This document shows, one piece after another, positions 17,732 through 27,212 of a DNA stretch of 64,000 nt; position 1 is the first letter of the stretch; each line of letters starts with the position of its first letter. The stretch is taken from the NCBI RefSeq assembly GCF_008801915.1, contig NZ_VZOV01000020.1, forward strand, positions 1 to 64,000, in the 5' to 3' direction. This stretch comes from Cupriavidus gilardii. Its GTDB lineage: Bacteria > Pseudomonadota > Gammaproteobacteria > Burkholderiales > Burkholderiaceae. The translations under genes and the position numbers were made by a program. The notes below the pieces were generated by a model, which was given only the letters and a program-made list of their open reading frames with translations, was not told the origin of the DNA and ran no database searches.

Positions 17732-17870
17732 CGGTTCGTCTCCTCGGGCGCCTGGCTGGCGCATCGTCTTGTGCTTGCCGGCGGGCCGGCGGGACTGCTG
17801 CATTCTAGTGGCGCCGACGCGGCGCTGCCGATGAGGTGAAGCCCTATGGCACCGCCGCCAGGCCAACAAG

Positions 17871-17893
17871 AAAGGCACCCGGAGGTGCCCTTT
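17871..17893 (-). terminator. terminator downstream of the porin gene
   Basis: On the minus strand the arms AAAGGGCACC (17893-17884) and GGTGCCTTT (17879-17871) pair around a 4-nt loop, 35 bp beyond the porin stop codon. A second small hairpin (GCGGGC/GCCCGC near 17898-17911) lies between it and the stop. Confidence 0.75.
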
Positions 17894-17927
17894 CAAAGCG
17901 GGCGTGCCCGCGGTATTGCCGTTGTTC

Positions 17928-19040
17928 TTAGAACTTGTGGCGGATGCCGATGCCCACGCCGACCATATTGTCTTCGCCGGCGCCCAGCGGGTAGCCGTTG
18001 GCAAAGCTGATCACGGCGCTGTCGAAGTTCAGGCCGGCGTTCTTGGTGTAGGCAGCGGTCAGGTAGATGTCGGTCCGCTTGGTGATGTTGTAGTCCGCCA
18101 CGAAGCTGACCTGCCATGGGTTCGGAGCGTTGACGCCGTTCAGGTTCTTGACGTCGGCGTAGTAGTACGCCAGCGTCAGGCCCAGCGCGGCGGTGGCCTG
18201 GTAGTTGGCGCCGGCCCAGTAGTAGTCGTCGCGATAGATGGTGGCGTCGTTCGGGGCCTTGTTCTGGCCCCAGCGGTAGCCGGCCATCAGCTTGGCCGGG
18301 CCGAACGCGTAGCTGGCCGCGGCGCCTGCCTTGCGGAACGTCGCCGTGTCGCCGCCGGTGTTGGCCACGGTCGGGTTCGACTGGTCGTAGGCGATGGTCA
18401 CGCCGAGCGGACCGGCCGCGTACGCCACCGCGCCACCGTAGCCGGTGTCGCGCCGGAACTGGCCCGGGACTTCGCCGGTGCCGGCGACGCCGTTGCCGAA
18501 CGACCAGTGCGCGATGGCCGTGACCGGACCGAACTTGCCGGTGTACTTGGCGGTGTTGTCAGAACGGAAGTTGGTGCCCAGCTGATAGGCGATCGGTTCA
18601 TACTGCGTCGCGTAGCCGGTCGGCGAGAAGTTGGCGAACGCATCGAACATCGAGGTGTACTGGCGGCCGAAGGTGATGCGGCCGACCTGGTTGCTTTCGA
18701 TCCCGACGTACGCCTGACGACCGAACAGGCGGCCGCCCTGCTGCATGCGGCCATCGTCCACGCCGAAGCCGCTTTCGAGCACGAACAGCGCCTTCATGCC
18801 GCCGCCCAGATCTTCCACGCCGCGCAGACCCCAGCGCGAACCGGACAGGCCGCCGGAAGTCACCCCGAACTTGTTCTCCCCACGACCCGGGAATCCGGCG
18901 GTGCCGGCCGCGGTCGAGGACATGTTGCTGACGTATTCGATGTTGGCGTCGACCACCCCGTACAGCGTGACGCTCGATTGGGCCTGTGCAGTGCCGGCGA
19001 ATGCGCCGAGCGCGGCCAATGCAAGAAGCGACTTCTTCAT
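17928..19040 (-). CDS. outer-membrane porin, Gram-negative trimeric type
   Basis: 370 aa. It has a classical signal peptide ([28 protein letters not shown]), a start typical of betaproteobacterial porins. The 16-strand barrel pattern includes [19 protein letters not shown], the FGRQAYVG segment and a long constriction loop containing R and D/E residues. The last residue is Phe, the signal for Bam-dependent insertion. It should let small, often anionic, solutes cross the outer membrane. ATG 19040 follows AGGAGATA. It has its own terminator and a 5' region with a hairpin, so it is probably expressed alone. Confidence 0.95.
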   Translation of the reverse strand: MKKSLLALAALGAFAGTAQAQSSVTLYGVVDANIEYVSNMSSTAAGTAGFPGRGENKFGVTSGGLSGSRWGLRGVEDLGGGMKALFVLESGFGVDDGRMQQGGRLFGRQAYVGIESNQVGRITFGRQYTSMFDAFANFSPTGYATQYEPIAYQLGTNFRSDNTAKYTGKFGPVTAIAHWSFGNGVAGTGEVPGQFRRDTGYGGAVAYAAGPLGVTIAYDQSNPTVANTGGDTATFRKAGAAASYAFGPAKLMAGYRWGQNKAPNDATIYRDDYYWAGANYQATAALGLTLAYYYADVKNLNGVNAPNPWQVSFVADYNITKRTDIYLTAAYTKNAGLNFDSAVISFANGYPLGAGEDNMVGVGIGIRHKF

Positions 19041-19362
19041 GCTGGTTTATCTCCTGTAGTAAGAATTATTGGTGTGATGCGCGAGGCAGCCTCCTGAGCT
19101 CTCCATGGCCCACGCACCCAACTTCGCGAGAAGTTGTCAGGTACTGTAACAAACGGCCTTGTTTGCACAATCGCACAGTCGTTCTATTGTCGGCTTTTCA
19201 CAACTCAGGGTTTTGGAGTAGCCCGCCAGCCCAAGCCAGTACTGGCAAGGCGCCCCGCGCGGGCGGTCCGAAACGGGGGCGGTACAATGCGGGAATTCCC
19301 CGAACCGACCCAAGGCGGCTCATCGTCACTTTCACCGTCACGCGGGCCGCCGCCGTACCGAC
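19041..19362. other. divergent promoter region of porin (-) and coq7 (+)
   Basis: There is no gene in these 322 bp. The hairpin AACTTC-GCGA-GAAGTT is at 19120-19135 and may lie in the porin leader. A candidate coq7 -10 box TACAAT is at 19283-19288, about 75 bp before the coq7 ATG, without a good -35. I cannot place the porin promoter exactly. Confidence 0.5.
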
Positions 19363-19989
19363 ATGGACAAGCTGATCCACGAATTCGACGTCGCCCTGCG
19401 CGCCATCACCGGCGCGACCCGAGCGGGGCGCCCCAGCCCGGCCGAGCCGCTAGCCGAACACGACGACACGCAGCTCGACGCCGGAGAGCGCCGGCATGTC
19501 GCCGGGCTGATGCGGGTCAACCATGTCGGCGAGGTCTGCGCCCAGGCGCTGTACCAGGCGCAGAAGCTGACCGCCCGCGATGGCGCGGTGCGCGCGCAGA
19601 TGGATGCCGCCGCGCGCGAGGAAGAGGATCACCTCGGCTGGTGCGCCGAGCGGCTGCGCGAACTCGGCTCGCGGCCTAGCCTGCTCAATCCACTGTGGTA
19701 CGCCGGCGCCTTCGCCATCGGCTGGCTGGCCGGACGGGCCGGCGATCGCGCCAGCCTGGGCTTCGTGTCCGAAACCGAACGCCAGGTCGAGCAGCACCTG
19801 ACCGGCCACCTGGAGCAACTGCCTGCCGCCGACGCACGCTCGCGCGCGATCCTCGAGCAGATGCGCGACGACGAGGCCCGCCATGGCGCCAGCGCGCGGG
19901 AAGCGGGCGGCATCACGCTGCCCGCACCGGTGCGCGCGGCGATGCGCGCGGCCTCGCGCGTGATGACCACCACCGCCTACCGGATCTGA
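19363..19989 (+). CDS. coq7: ubiquinone biosynthesis hydroxylase Coq7 (demethoxyubiquinol hydroxylase)
   Basis: 208 aa diiron protein of the ferritin-like family. It hydroxylates the C6 position of demethoxyubiquinol late in ubiquinone synthesis. The metal-binding pattern is visible: E57 in VNHVGEV, E87 and H90 in EEEDH, Glu in the [17 protein letters not shown] helix, and DDEARHG near the C-terminus. The hydrophobic segment [16 protein letters not shown] should bind the membrane and quinone. Betaproteobacteria commonly use Coq7 in place of the flavoprotein UbiF. The start is ATG 19363. It diverges from the porin gene and precedes the dcw promoter. Confidence 0.95.
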   Translation: MDKLIHEFDVALRAITGATRAGRPSPAEPLAEHDDTQLDAGERRHVAGLMRVNHVGEVCAQALYQAQKLTARDGAVRAQMDAAAREEEDHLGWCAERLRELGSRPSLLNPLWYAGAFAIGWLAGRAGDRASLGFVSETERQVEQHLTGHLEQLPAADARSRAILEQMRDDEARHGASAREAGGITLPAPVRAAMRAASRVMTTTAYRI

Positions 19990-19992
19990 GCG

Positions 19993-20024
19993 GTTACCCC
20001 GGCAGTTACCCCGGGCAGTTACCC
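19993..20024. repeat. three short direct repeats of GTTACCC
   Basis: Copies start at 19993, 20005 and 20018, spaced 12-13 bp, within the sequence following the coq7 stop codon. On the minus strand they read GGGTAAC. They may be a small slippage array or iteron-like binding sites; I see no further support for either. Confidence 0.5.
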
Positions 20025-20300
20025 AATGCTGCGCGCGTTCAGATCGCCGCGATCCGACGCGCGCCGCGGGCTCGCCCCGAGGGCTATCGGCACCGAATCG
20101 TTGTATCCTTTGGCCGGGCTCGGGACCGCGGTATTTCCTTGCGCCAGCGACTTCTCTCCTCGTAGTTCTCAGGTGGTTTCTCGGCTTTCTCCCCTAAGAC
20201 CTTCATTTCATTAGGAATTCACCTTCCTGGTGCGCGCTCGCCCTGCGCTAAGTCTTTGTTCTGATTCCGAAAAACGCCTTTTTGGCACCGTTGACGAGCC
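20025..20300. other. non-coding region between coq7 and the dcw promoter
   Basis: No gene is visible. The base composition becomes AT-richer towards the dcw promoter (20160-20330), as expected for a regulatory region. A weak A5/T5 hairpin (AAAAACGCCTTTTT near 20270) could end coq7 transcripts. A second TTGACG at 20291 is an alternative -35 element for mraZ. Confidence 0.45.
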
Positions 20301-20329
20301 TTGACCGCCCAATAGGCTTCCTCTAAAGT
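20301..20329 (+). promoter_or_regulatory. predicted promoter of the dcw operon
   Basis: TTGACC (20301-20306), a 17-bp spacer and TAAAGT (20324-20329). It is 125 bp upstream of mraZ and directly adjoins the MraZ-type boxes, the known arrangement for autoregulated mraZ promoters. Confidence 0.75.
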
Positions 20330-20363
20330 GGGGAATAGTGTGAGGAAGTGTATTTTTGTGTGA
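20329..20363 (+). promoter_or_regulatory. MraZ-type operator boxes (10-bp period)
   Basis: TGGGG (20329-20333), TGTGA (20339-20343), TGTAT (20349-20353) and TGTGA (20359-20363) are spaced exactly 10 bp apart. E. coli MraZ binds TGGGN repeats separated by 5 bp. Only the first box is canonical here; the others are degenerate. A further TGTGGGA lies at 20378, out of the 10-bp phase. Confidence 0.6.
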
Positions 20364-20453
20364 GGAAAGGGCTTCGGTGTGGGATGATGTGCACTAGCCG
20401 AAGCGGACCAGTCAACGCCACGCCAAGCCGCCGCAGGCAGGCGCGGGACGGGG

Positions 20454-20888
20454 GTGAACTTGTTTCAGGGAGCATCGGCGCTCTCCCTCGATGCCAAGGG
20501 TCGGATGTCGATTCCGACGCGGCACCGGGAAGCGCTGCAACAACAGGCCGAGGGCCGGGTGACGCTGACCAAGCACCCGGATGGATGCCTGCTGCTCTTT
20601 CCCCGGCCGGAATGGGAAACCTTTCGCACACGCATTGCGGCGTTGCCGATGGACGCGCACTGGTGGAAGCGCATTTTTCTGGGCAATGCCGCGGACGTCG
20701 AAATGGACAGCGCCGGGCGCGTGCTGATCGCGCCGGAGCTGCGCAGCGCCGCCATGCTGGACAAGGAAGTGATGCTGCTCGGCATGGGCAGCCATTTCGA
20801 GGTCTGGGATGCCGCGACCTACGCCGCCAAGGAACAGCAGGCGATGGCCCAGGGCATGCCTGAAGCATTGAAGAACTTCTCTTTCTGA
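20454..20888 (+). CDS. mraZ: transcriptional regulator MraZ
   Basis: 144 aa with two AbrB-like swapped-hairpin halves. The DXXXR signatures are [11 protein letters not shown] (about residues 10-20) and [11 protein letters not shown] (about 83-93). MraZ forms a ring-like oligomer, binds repeats in its own promoter and represses the dcw operon. The start is GTG 20454 behind GGGACGGGG, since the usual family N-terminus ([14 protein letters not shown]) begins right there and no ATG is available. It is the first gene of the cluster; rsmH starts 7 bp after its stop codon. Confidence 0.96.
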   Translation: MNLFQGASALSLDAKGRMSIPTRHREALQQQAEGRVTLTKHPDGCLLLFPRPEWETFRTRIAALPMDAHWWKRIFLGNAADVEMDSAGRVLIAPELRSAAMLDKEVMLLGMGSHFEVWDAATYAAKEQQAMAQGMPEALKNFSF

Positions 20889-20895
20889 AGTGGTT

Positions 20896-21888
20896 ATGGA
20901 ACCGACCCGTACGCCGGGGCCCACCCCCCTGCGCCATCGCACCGTGCTGCTCGACGAAGCCGTCGATGCGCTCGTGTGGCGGCCCGACGGCGTGTACGTG
21001 GACGGCACCTTCGGCAGGGGAGGGCACAGCCGGGCCGTGCTGGCGCGGCTGGGACCCGAAGGGGCACTGGTCGCCTTCGACAAGGATCCGGCAGCAATCG
21101 CAGAAGCGGGCACCATCAAGGATGCCCGCTTCTCTATTGAGCACGCGAGCTTCGCCGCCATGGGCGAGCGCCTGGCCGGCGCGAAGGTCGCGGGCGTGCT
21201 GCTCGACCTGGGGATCAGCTCGCCCCAGATCGACGACGCAGCGAGGGGGTTTTCGTTTCGGTTCGAGGGCCCGCTCGACATGCGCATGGACACCACGCGC
21301 GGCATCACCGCCGCCGAGTGGCTGGCGCAGGCCGACGAGCAGGACATCGCGAGGGTGATACGAGACTATGGGGAAGAACGGTTTGCTGTACAGATTGCAA
21401 AGGCGATTGTTGCTCGCCGGAGCGAACCCGGCGATGGCGGACGCCTCGCCACTACTGCCGACCTTGCCGCGCTCGTGGCGAAAGCCGTCAAGACACGCGA
21501 GAAGGGTCAGGACCCTGCGACCCGCACCTTTCAGGCTCTACGGATTTTCATCAATCAAGAGCTTGCGGACCTCGAAAGCGGTCTGAGCGCGGCCTACGAT
21601 CTGCTCGAGGTAGGGGGACGGCTGGTGGTGATCAGCTTTCATTCGCTGGAGGACCGCATCGTCAAGCGGTTCATGCAGGCGCACGCACGCCCGCAGCAGG
21701 ACGCCGATCCGGCGCTGCGGCGCGCGCCGCTGCGCGCGGCCGACCTGCCCCAGCCGACCATGAAGCTGCTCGGCCGCGTCAAGCCCGGCCCGCAGGAGAC
21801 CGCCGACAATCCGCGCGCGCGCTCGGCGGTGATGCGCATCGCTGAAAAACTGGCGCCCGTCGCGCCGCAGGGCGGGGCGCGCGCATGA
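20896..21888 (+). CDS. rsmH: 16S rRNA (cytosine-1402-N4)-methyltransferase
   Basis: 330 aa SAM-dependent methyltransferase (MraW) that modifies C1402 in the decoding centre of 16S rRNA. Motifs seen are [11 protein letters not shown] (SAM loop), [22 protein letters not shown] and the C-terminal DNPRARSA block. I start it at ATG 20896; a GTG at 20890 in the same frame is the only earlier option. Its last four bases overlap the ftsL start (ATGA). Confidence 0.96.
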   Translation: MEPTRTPGPTPLRHRTVLLDEAVDALVWRPDGVYVDGTFGRGGHSRAVLARLGPEGALVAFDKDPAAIAEAGTIKDARFSIEHASFAAMGERLAGAKVAGVLLDLGISSPQIDDAARGFSFRFEGPLDMRMDTTRGITAAEWLAQADEQDIARVIRDYGEERFAVQIAKAIVARRSEPGDGGRLATTADLAALVAKAVKTREKGQDPATRTFQALRIFINQELADLESGLSAAYDLLEVGGRLVVISFHSLEDRIVKRFMQAHARPQQDADPALRRAPLRAADLPQPTMKLLGRVKPGPQETADNPRARSAVMRIAEKLAPVAPQGGARA

Positions 21889-22238
21889 ACCGCCTGACCT
21901 TCTTCCTGCTCGGCGCGCTGATCCTGTGCGCGCTGTCGCTGGTCAGCGCCCAGCACGAGGCGCGCACGCTGTTCGTCGCGCTCGAGCGCGAGCAGTCGGA
22001 GGAGCGCCAGCTCGAGACCGAGTGGTCGCGGCTGCAATACCAGCAGAGCGCGCTGTCCAAGAGCGCGCGCATTGCCGACGCGGCCCGTGCGCAACTGAAG
22101 ATGTCGCCGGTCAGCCCCGGCCGCACCCAATACCTGCAGGGCATCGTGCTGCCGCGCGCCGACGGCGCCGCGGCCGGCGAAGGGGGCGATGGCGCAGACA
22201 AGCAGCAGTCCAGCGCCAACGCGGAGGGCCGTCCATGA
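21885..22238 (+). CDS. ftsL: cell division protein FtsL
   Basis: 117 aa bitopic inner-membrane protein. It has a short cytoplasmic start, one membrane helix (residues about 4-22), then a periplasmic coiled coil ([20 protein letters not shown]...). With FtsB and FtsQ it recruits and activates FtsW-FtsI. The C-terminal 30 residues are Gly/Ala/Asp-rich and probably disordered. It is identified by size, topology and position between rsmH and ftsI. Both ends are ATGA overlaps. Confidence 0.93.
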   Translation: MNRLTFFLLGALILCALSLVSAQHEARTLFVALEREQSEERQLETEWSRLQYQQSALSKSARIADAARAQLKMSPVSPGRTQYLQGIVLPRADGAAAGEGGDGADKQQSSANAEGRP

Positions 22239-24079
22239 CGATGGCCCGTCCCAGCCTGCACCGCCCGCGCGCCGCGCGGCCCGCCGCCACGCGTCCGCGC
22301 TCGGGCCAGTTCTCGGCCAGCCCGGTGCTCGGCCTGCGCCTGCCGATGTGGCGCTCCAAGCTGGTGGTGTTCCTGATGTTCGCGGCCTTCGTCGCGCTGG
22401 CCGTGCGCGCGCTGTGGATCCAGGGCCCGGGCAACCAGTTCTACGAGGCCGAGGGCAAGAAGCGCTTCCAGCGCACGCTCGAGCTGCCCGCCACGCGCGG
22501 CAAGATCCTCGACCGCAACGGCCTGGTGCTGGCCACCAGCCTGCCGGTCAAGGCGATCTGGGCCGTGCCCGAGGACGTGCCGTCGAACCTCGATGCAAGC
22601 AAGCTGCGCCAGCTCGCGAAGCTGCTCGACATGTCCGAGAAGGACCTGCGCAAGAAGCTGACCGAGGACAAGAGCTTCGTCTATCTGAAGCGGCAGGTGC
22701 TGCCCGACGTCGCCGAAAAGATCGCCGCGCTGAAGATCGACGGCGTGCACCAGAGCGGCGAGTACAAGCGCTTCTACCCGGAAGGCGAGGCGATGGCGCA
22801 CATCGTCGGCTTCACCAACGTCGAGGACCGCGGCCAGGAAGGCATGGAACTGGCCCGCGAAGGCGTGCTGGCCGGCAAGGCCGGCGCCCGCCAGGTCATC
22901 AAGGACCGGCTCGGCCGCGTGGTCGAGGACATCGGCGTGCTGCGCAGCCCGCGCGACGGCCAGGACCTGCAGCTGTCGATCGACGCGAAGATCCAGTATC
23001 TGGCCTTCAACGAGGTCAAGGCGGTGGCCGAGCGCAGCAAGGCCAAGGCCGCCAGCGCGGTGGTGCTCGACGCGCAGACGGGCGAGGTGCTGGCGCTGGC
23101 CAACTGGCCCAGCTACAACCCGAACGACCGCGCGCGCCTGTCCGGCGAGCAGCTGCGCAACCGCGTGCTGACCGACACCTTCGAGCCCGGCTCGATGATG
23201 AAGCCGATCACCGCCGCGCTGGCGCTGCAACTGAAGCGCGTGACGCCGTCGACCGTGTTCCAGACCGACGGCCGCTACACCTTCGAGCGCGCGACGATCT
23301 CGGATACCCACAACTACGGCCCGCTGACCGTCGCCGGCGTGATCCAGAAGTCCAGCAACATCGGCACCATCAAGATGGCGATGCTGATGAAGCCGCAGGA
23401 AATGTGGGACATGTTCACCAGCCTGGGCCTGGGCCAGGCGCCCAAGCTCGGTTTTCCCGGCGCCGCCGCCGGCCGCGTGCGCCCGTACAAGAGCTGGCGG
23501 CCGATCGAGCAGGCGACGATGTCGTACGGCTACGGCCTGTCGGTGTCGCTGATGCAGATGGCGCACGCCTATACGATCTTCGCCCACGACGGCGAACTGA
23601 TTCCGATCACGATGTTCCGCACCGACGGTCCGGCCAGCGGCGAGCGCGTGATCTCGCCCCAGGTCGCGCGGGATGTGCGCGGCATGCTGGAAATGGTGAC
23701 GGCGCCGGGCGGCACCGCGACCCAGGCCCAGGTGATGGGCTACCGCGTCGGCGGCAAGACCGGTACCGCCTACAAGCACGTCGGCCGCGGCTACGACCGC
23801 AGCAAGTACCGCGCCTCGTTCATCGGCCTGGCGCCGATGTCGAACCCGCGCATCATCGTCGCCGTCAGCGTCGACGAGCCGACCTCCGGCAGCCACTATG
23901 GCGGCGCGGTTGCCGGCCCGGTGTTCGCCGCGATCACCGGCGGCACGCTGCGCGCGCTGAACGTCCAGCCCGATTCGCCGATCCGGCAACTGGTGGTCAC
24001 CGAGAGCGTGCCCGAGACCCTGCCCGATACGCCGCCCGAAACGCTGTCCGCTCGCGGATCCGGGAGCACCGCCCGATGA
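22235..24079 (+). CDS. ftsI: peptidoglycan D,D-transpeptidase FtsI (PBP3)
   Basis: 614 aa septal transpeptidase. A basic cytoplasmic tail of about 45 residues leads to one membrane helix (LVVFLMFAAFVALAVRALWI), then the dimerisation/pedestal domain and the penicillin-binding domain. Catalytic motifs are SMMK (S320-K323), SSN (S373-N375) and KTG (K508-G510). The C-terminal tail (about 25 residues, VPETLPDTPPETLSARG) is Pro/Thr-rich. The cytoplasmic N-terminus is longer than in E. coli PBP3. Both junctions overlap by ATGA. Confidence 0.97.
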   Translation: MTMARPSLHRPRAARPAATRPRSGQFSASPVLGLRLPMWRSKLVVFLMFAAFVALAVRALWIQGPGNQFYEAEGKKRFQRTLELPATRGKILDRNGLVLATSLPVKAIWAVPEDVPSNLDASKLRQLAKLLDMSEKDLRKKLTEDKSFVYLKRQVLPDVAEKIAALKIDGVHQSGEYKRFYPEGEAMAHIVGFTNVEDRGQEGMELAREGVLAGKAGARQVIKDRLGRVVEDIGVLRSPRDGQDLQLSIDAKIQYLAFNEVKAVAERSKAKAASAVVLDAQTGEVLALANWPSYNPNDRARLSGEQLRNRVLTDTFEPGSMMKPITAALALQLKRVTPSTVFQTDGRYTFERATISDTHNYGPLTVAGVIQKSSNIGTIKMAMLMKPQEMWDMFTSLGLGQAPKLGFPGAAAGRVRPYKSWRPIEQATMSYGYGLSVSLMQMAHAYTIFAHDGELIPITMFRTDGPASGERVISPQVARDVRGMLEMVTAPGGTATQAQVMGYRVGGKTGTAYKHVGRGYDRSKYRASFIGLAPMSNPRIIVAVSVDEPTSGSHYGGAVAGPVFAAITGGTLRALNVQPDSPIRQLVVTESVPETLPDTPPETLSARGSGSTAR

Positions 24080-25617
24080 CCGCCCGCAGCAAGCACGCCG
24101 CCCTCGAACAGGCCGCTGCCAAGGCAGCGGCCTGGTTGCGCCAGCACGCATCGGACACGGCCCGCCTGACCGGCGACACGCGCCGGCTGCGCCAGGGCGA
24201 TGTCTTCTTCGCCTATGTGCTCGGCAACGCGCGCCTGTCGACCGACGCCCGCCCATATATCGCCGAGGCGCTGGCGCGCGGCGCCGCCGCGGTGGTCTAC
24301 GAGAGCCGCGGTTACGACTGGCCGCATGGCGACGCCGTGCCGCATCTGCCGATCGAAGGGCTGGAGCGGCTGGCCGGCCCGATCGCCGCCGCCTGGTACG
24401 GCAACGCGGCGCGCGGTCTGGCAATCACCGGCATCACCGGTACCAACGGCAAGACCTCGTGCAGCCAGTGGCTCGCGCGCGTGCTGCAGGCCGCCGGCAC
24501 CCGCTGCGCGACGATCGGCACGCTGGGCAGCGGCTTTCCGGACTCGCTGCAGCACACCGGCTTCACCACGCCCGACGCGGTGCAGCTGCAGGACAGCCTG
24601 GCCGAGCTGCATGCCGCCGGCGCGGCCGCGGTGGCGATGGAAGTGTCCTCGCACGGCCTCGAGCAGGGCCGCGTCGCCGGCACGCCGTTCCGGGTCGCGG
24701 TGCTGACCAATCTGACCCAGGACCACCTCGACTATCACGGCAGCATGGCCGAGTACGAGGCGGCCAAGACGCTGCTGTTCCATTGGCCCAAGCTGCAGGC
24801 CGCGGTGGTCAACCGCGACGACGCGATGGGCCGGCGCCTGCTGGCGGCCGGCATGGCGGCGCGGCAGGTGATCGAGTACGGCATCGGCGGCCCCGCCGGC
24901 GCGACCGGCTTCAGCGGCGGCGCGGCGTGGCTGCGCGCCACCGGCGTCAAGGCGACCCCGACCGGCACCGTGTTCAAGGTCGACGGCAGCTTCGGCAGCG
25001 CCGAGGTCGCCACGCCGCTGATTGGCGAGTTCAACGTCAGCAATCTGCTGGCCGTGCTCGGCGCGGCGCTGGCCAACGGCGTGGCCTGGGACGCGGCGCT
25101 GGCGGCGCTGCGCGCGCTGCGCCCCGTGGACGGGCGCATGGAGCTGTTCGGCGGGCAGGAAGGGCCGCTGGCCGTGGTCGACTACGCGCATACGCCCGAC
25201 GCGCTGGAGAAGACGTTGAACGCGCTGCGGCCAGTGGTGGCGGCGCGCCAGGGCCGGCTGTGGTGCGTGTTCGGCTGCGGTGGCGACCGCGATCCGGGCA
25301 AGCGCCCGCAGATGGGCGCGGTGGCCGAACGGCTGGCCGACGAGGTGGTGCTGACCAGCGACAACCCGCGCAGCGAGGACCCGCAGGCGATCCTCGATGC
25401 GATCGCCGACGGCATGCGCGACTTCCGCCGTGGCCGCCAGATCGAGGACCGCGCCGCGGCCATCCTCTATGCGGTCAAGCATGCCGGCGCAAACGACGTG
25501 GTGCTGGTGGCCGGCAAGGGCCACGAGGCCACGCAGGAAATCCAGGGCCGCAAGCGGCCGTTCTCCGATCGCGAGCATGTCCGCCTGGCGCTGGCGGCGC
25601 GCGGGGTATCGGCATGA
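24076..25617 (+). CDS. murE: UDP-MurNAc-tripeptide synthetase MurE (meso-diaminopimelate adding)
   Basis: 513 aa cytoplasmic ligase adding the third stem-peptide residue to UDP-MurNAc-L-Ala-D-Glu. The ATP loop GTNGKT is at residues 122-127, the carbamylated-lysine region near HGLEQGRVAGTPF, and the DNPR motif at 429-432, which selects meso-diaminopimelate over lysine, the normal Gram-negative pattern. The start overlaps the ftsI stop and the end overlaps murF, both by ATGA. Confidence 0.97.
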   Translation: MTARSKHAALEQAAAKAAAWLRQHASDTARLTGDTRRLRQGDVFFAYVLGNARLSTDARPYIAEALARGAAAVVYESRGYDWPHGDAVPHLPIEGLERLAGPIAAAWYGNAARGLAITGITGTNGKTSCSQWLARVLQAAGTRCATIGTLGSGFPDSLQHTGFTTPDAVQLQDSLAELHAAGAAAVAMEVSSHGLEQGRVAGTPFRVAVLTNLTQDHLDYHGSMAEYEAAKTLLFHWPKLQAAVVNRDDAMGRRLLAAGMAARQVIEYGIGGPAGATGFSGGAAWLRATGVKATPTGTVFKVDGSFGSAEVATPLIGEFNVSNLLAVLGAALANGVAWDAALAALRALRPVDGRMELFGGQEGPLAVVDYAHTPDALEKTLNALRPVVAARQGRLWCVFGCGGDRDPGKRPQMGAVAERLADEVVLTSDNPRSEDPQAILDAIADGMRDFRRGRQIEDRAAAILYAVKHAGANDVVLVAGKGHEATQEIQGRKRPFSDREHVRLALAARGVSA

Positions 25618-27119
25618 CTGTCGGCATGAGTATCGATATGAACGCGAAGGCGACACCGGAACAGACGATGACCGACCTGCAGCAGGCCGCGGGCTGGATC
25701 GCCGGCGCGCGCGTGGAAGGCGATGGCACACGGCGGTTTACCCGTGTGCATACCGACAGCCGTACCGTCGAGCCCGGCGACCTGTTCGTCGCGCTGCGCG
25801 GCGAGCGCTTCGACGCGCACGATTTCATTGCCGAGGTGGCCGCCAAGGGCGCCGCCGCGGTGCTGGTCGAGCGCGATGTCTCCGCCGCGGCGCCGGGCTT
25901 GCCGGCGATCGTGGCACCCGACACGCGCATCGCGCTGGGCCAGCTCGGTGCCGGCTGGCGCGCCCGCTTCACGCCGCCGACGGTGGCCGTGACGGGCAGC
26001 AATGGCAAGACCACGGTCAAGGAAATGATCGCGGCGATCTTCGCCGCGGCGGTCGGCGAGCCGCAGCGGCTGGCCACCGGCGGCAACCTGAACAACGACA
26101 TCGGGCTGCCGCTGACGGTGCTGCGGCTGCGTCCGAGCCACCGGCTCGCGGTGCTCGAGCTCGGCATGAACCATCCGGGCGAGACCGCGTCGCTGGCGGC
26201 GATCGCGCAGCCCACGGTGGCGGTGATCACCAACGCCCAGCGCGAGCACCAGGAATTCATGGTCAGCGTCGAGGCCGTCGCGCACGAGCACGCCAGCATC
26301 CTGGCCGCGCTGCCGGCCGGCGGCACCGCGGTGTTCCCGGTGGACGCGGCCAGCGGCGGTGCGCATGCCGGCATCTGGCGCGCCGCCGCTGGCAGCCGGC
26401 CGGTGCTGACCTTCGGCCTGGCCGAGGGCGGCAACGACGGCCAGGCGGACTCGCGTGCCGACGTCAGCGCCGAGGTCAGCCTCGACGACGGCGTACAGCG
26501 GCTGCAGGTGCGCGCGCCCGGCCGCGTCTTCGAGGTCCGGCTGGCGCTGCTCGGCATGCACAACGTGCGCAATGCGCTGGCGGCGATCGCCTGCGCGCTG
26601 GCCGCCGGCGTCGAGATCGACGCGATCCAGCGCGGCCTGGCCTCCTTCGCGCCGGTCAAGGGCCGGCTGCAGGTCAAGCGTGCCGCTGTCGGCACCGTGG
26701 TGATCGACGACACCTACAACGCCAACCCCGACTCGATGCGCGCGGCCATCGACGTGCTGGCCGGCTTCGCGCCGCCGCGCGTGCTGGTGATCGGCGACAT
26801 GGGCGAGGTCGGCGATCAGGGGCCGGCGTTCCACGCCGAGATCGGCGCCTATGCGCGTGCGCGCGGCATCGAGACGCTGTGGGCGACCGGCGAGGCCTCG
26901 CCGCATGCGGTGCAGGCGTTCGGCGAGGGCGCGCGCCACTTTGCCGGCGCCGGCGACCTGGCGGCGACGCTGGCCGCCGATGCCGACGGTACCGTCGCGC
27001 GGGCGAGCGCCGTGCTGGTCAAGGGCTCGCGCTTCATGCGGATGGAACGCATGGTCGATGCGCTGGTCACGCCGGCGGCCGGGCCGGCTGCGTCCGCCGA
27101 GCCGGCGAACAAGGGTTGA
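25614..27119 (+). CDS. murF: UDP-MurNAc-tripeptide-D-Ala-D-Ala ligase MurF
   Basis: 501 aa ligase that attaches the D-Ala-D-Ala dipeptide. The ATP loop GSNGKTT starts at about residue 128, LELGMNHPGE binds substrate, and DDTYNANPDSM plus GDMGEVGD are typical MurF motifs. The coupled ATG at 25614 overlaps the murE stop. Three other Met codons follow within 20 residues, and the family-like sequence begins at MTDLQQAAGW (ATG 25668), so the true start may be later. The stop is 93 bp before mraY, the longest gap in the early part of the cluster. Confidence 0.96.
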   Translation: MTVGMSIDMNAKATPEQTMTDLQQAAGWIAGARVEGDGTRRFTRVHTDSRTVEPGDLFVALRGERFDAHDFIAEVAAKGAAAVLVERDVSAAAPGLPAIVAPDTRIALGQLGAGWRARFTPPTVAVTGSNGKTTVKEMIAAIFAAAVGEPQRLATGGNLNNDIGLPLTVLRLRPSHRLAVLELGMNHPGETASLAAIAQPTVAVITNAQREHQEFMVSVEAVAHEHASILAALPAGGTAVFPVDAASGGAHAGIWRAAAGSRPVLTFGLAEGGNDGQADSRADVSAEVSLDDGVQRLQVRAPGRVFEVRLALLGMHNVRNALAAIACALAAGVEIDAIQRGLASFAPVKGRLQVKRAAVGTVVIDDTYNANPDSMRAAIDVLAGFAPPRVLVIGDMGEVGDQGPAFHAEIGAYARARGIETLWATGEASPHAVQAFGEGARHFAGAGDLAATLAADADGTVARASAVLVKGSRFMRMERMVDALVTPAAGPAASAEPANKG

Positions 27120-27212
27120 GACTGAACGGCAGTGAAGCTTAACGATTGATTGGAATTGGCCGCAGGCCCCGAACGAGGGACACCGCGGCAGCAGACTGGA
27201 AACCGAAGAACG

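Noticed and set aside
22189..25617. Long fused frame reading across ftsI into murE
   Set aside because: The first two thirds are ftsI in the wrong frame (Arg/Gly/Pro-rich); only the murE part is real and it starts at its own ATGA-coupled ATG.
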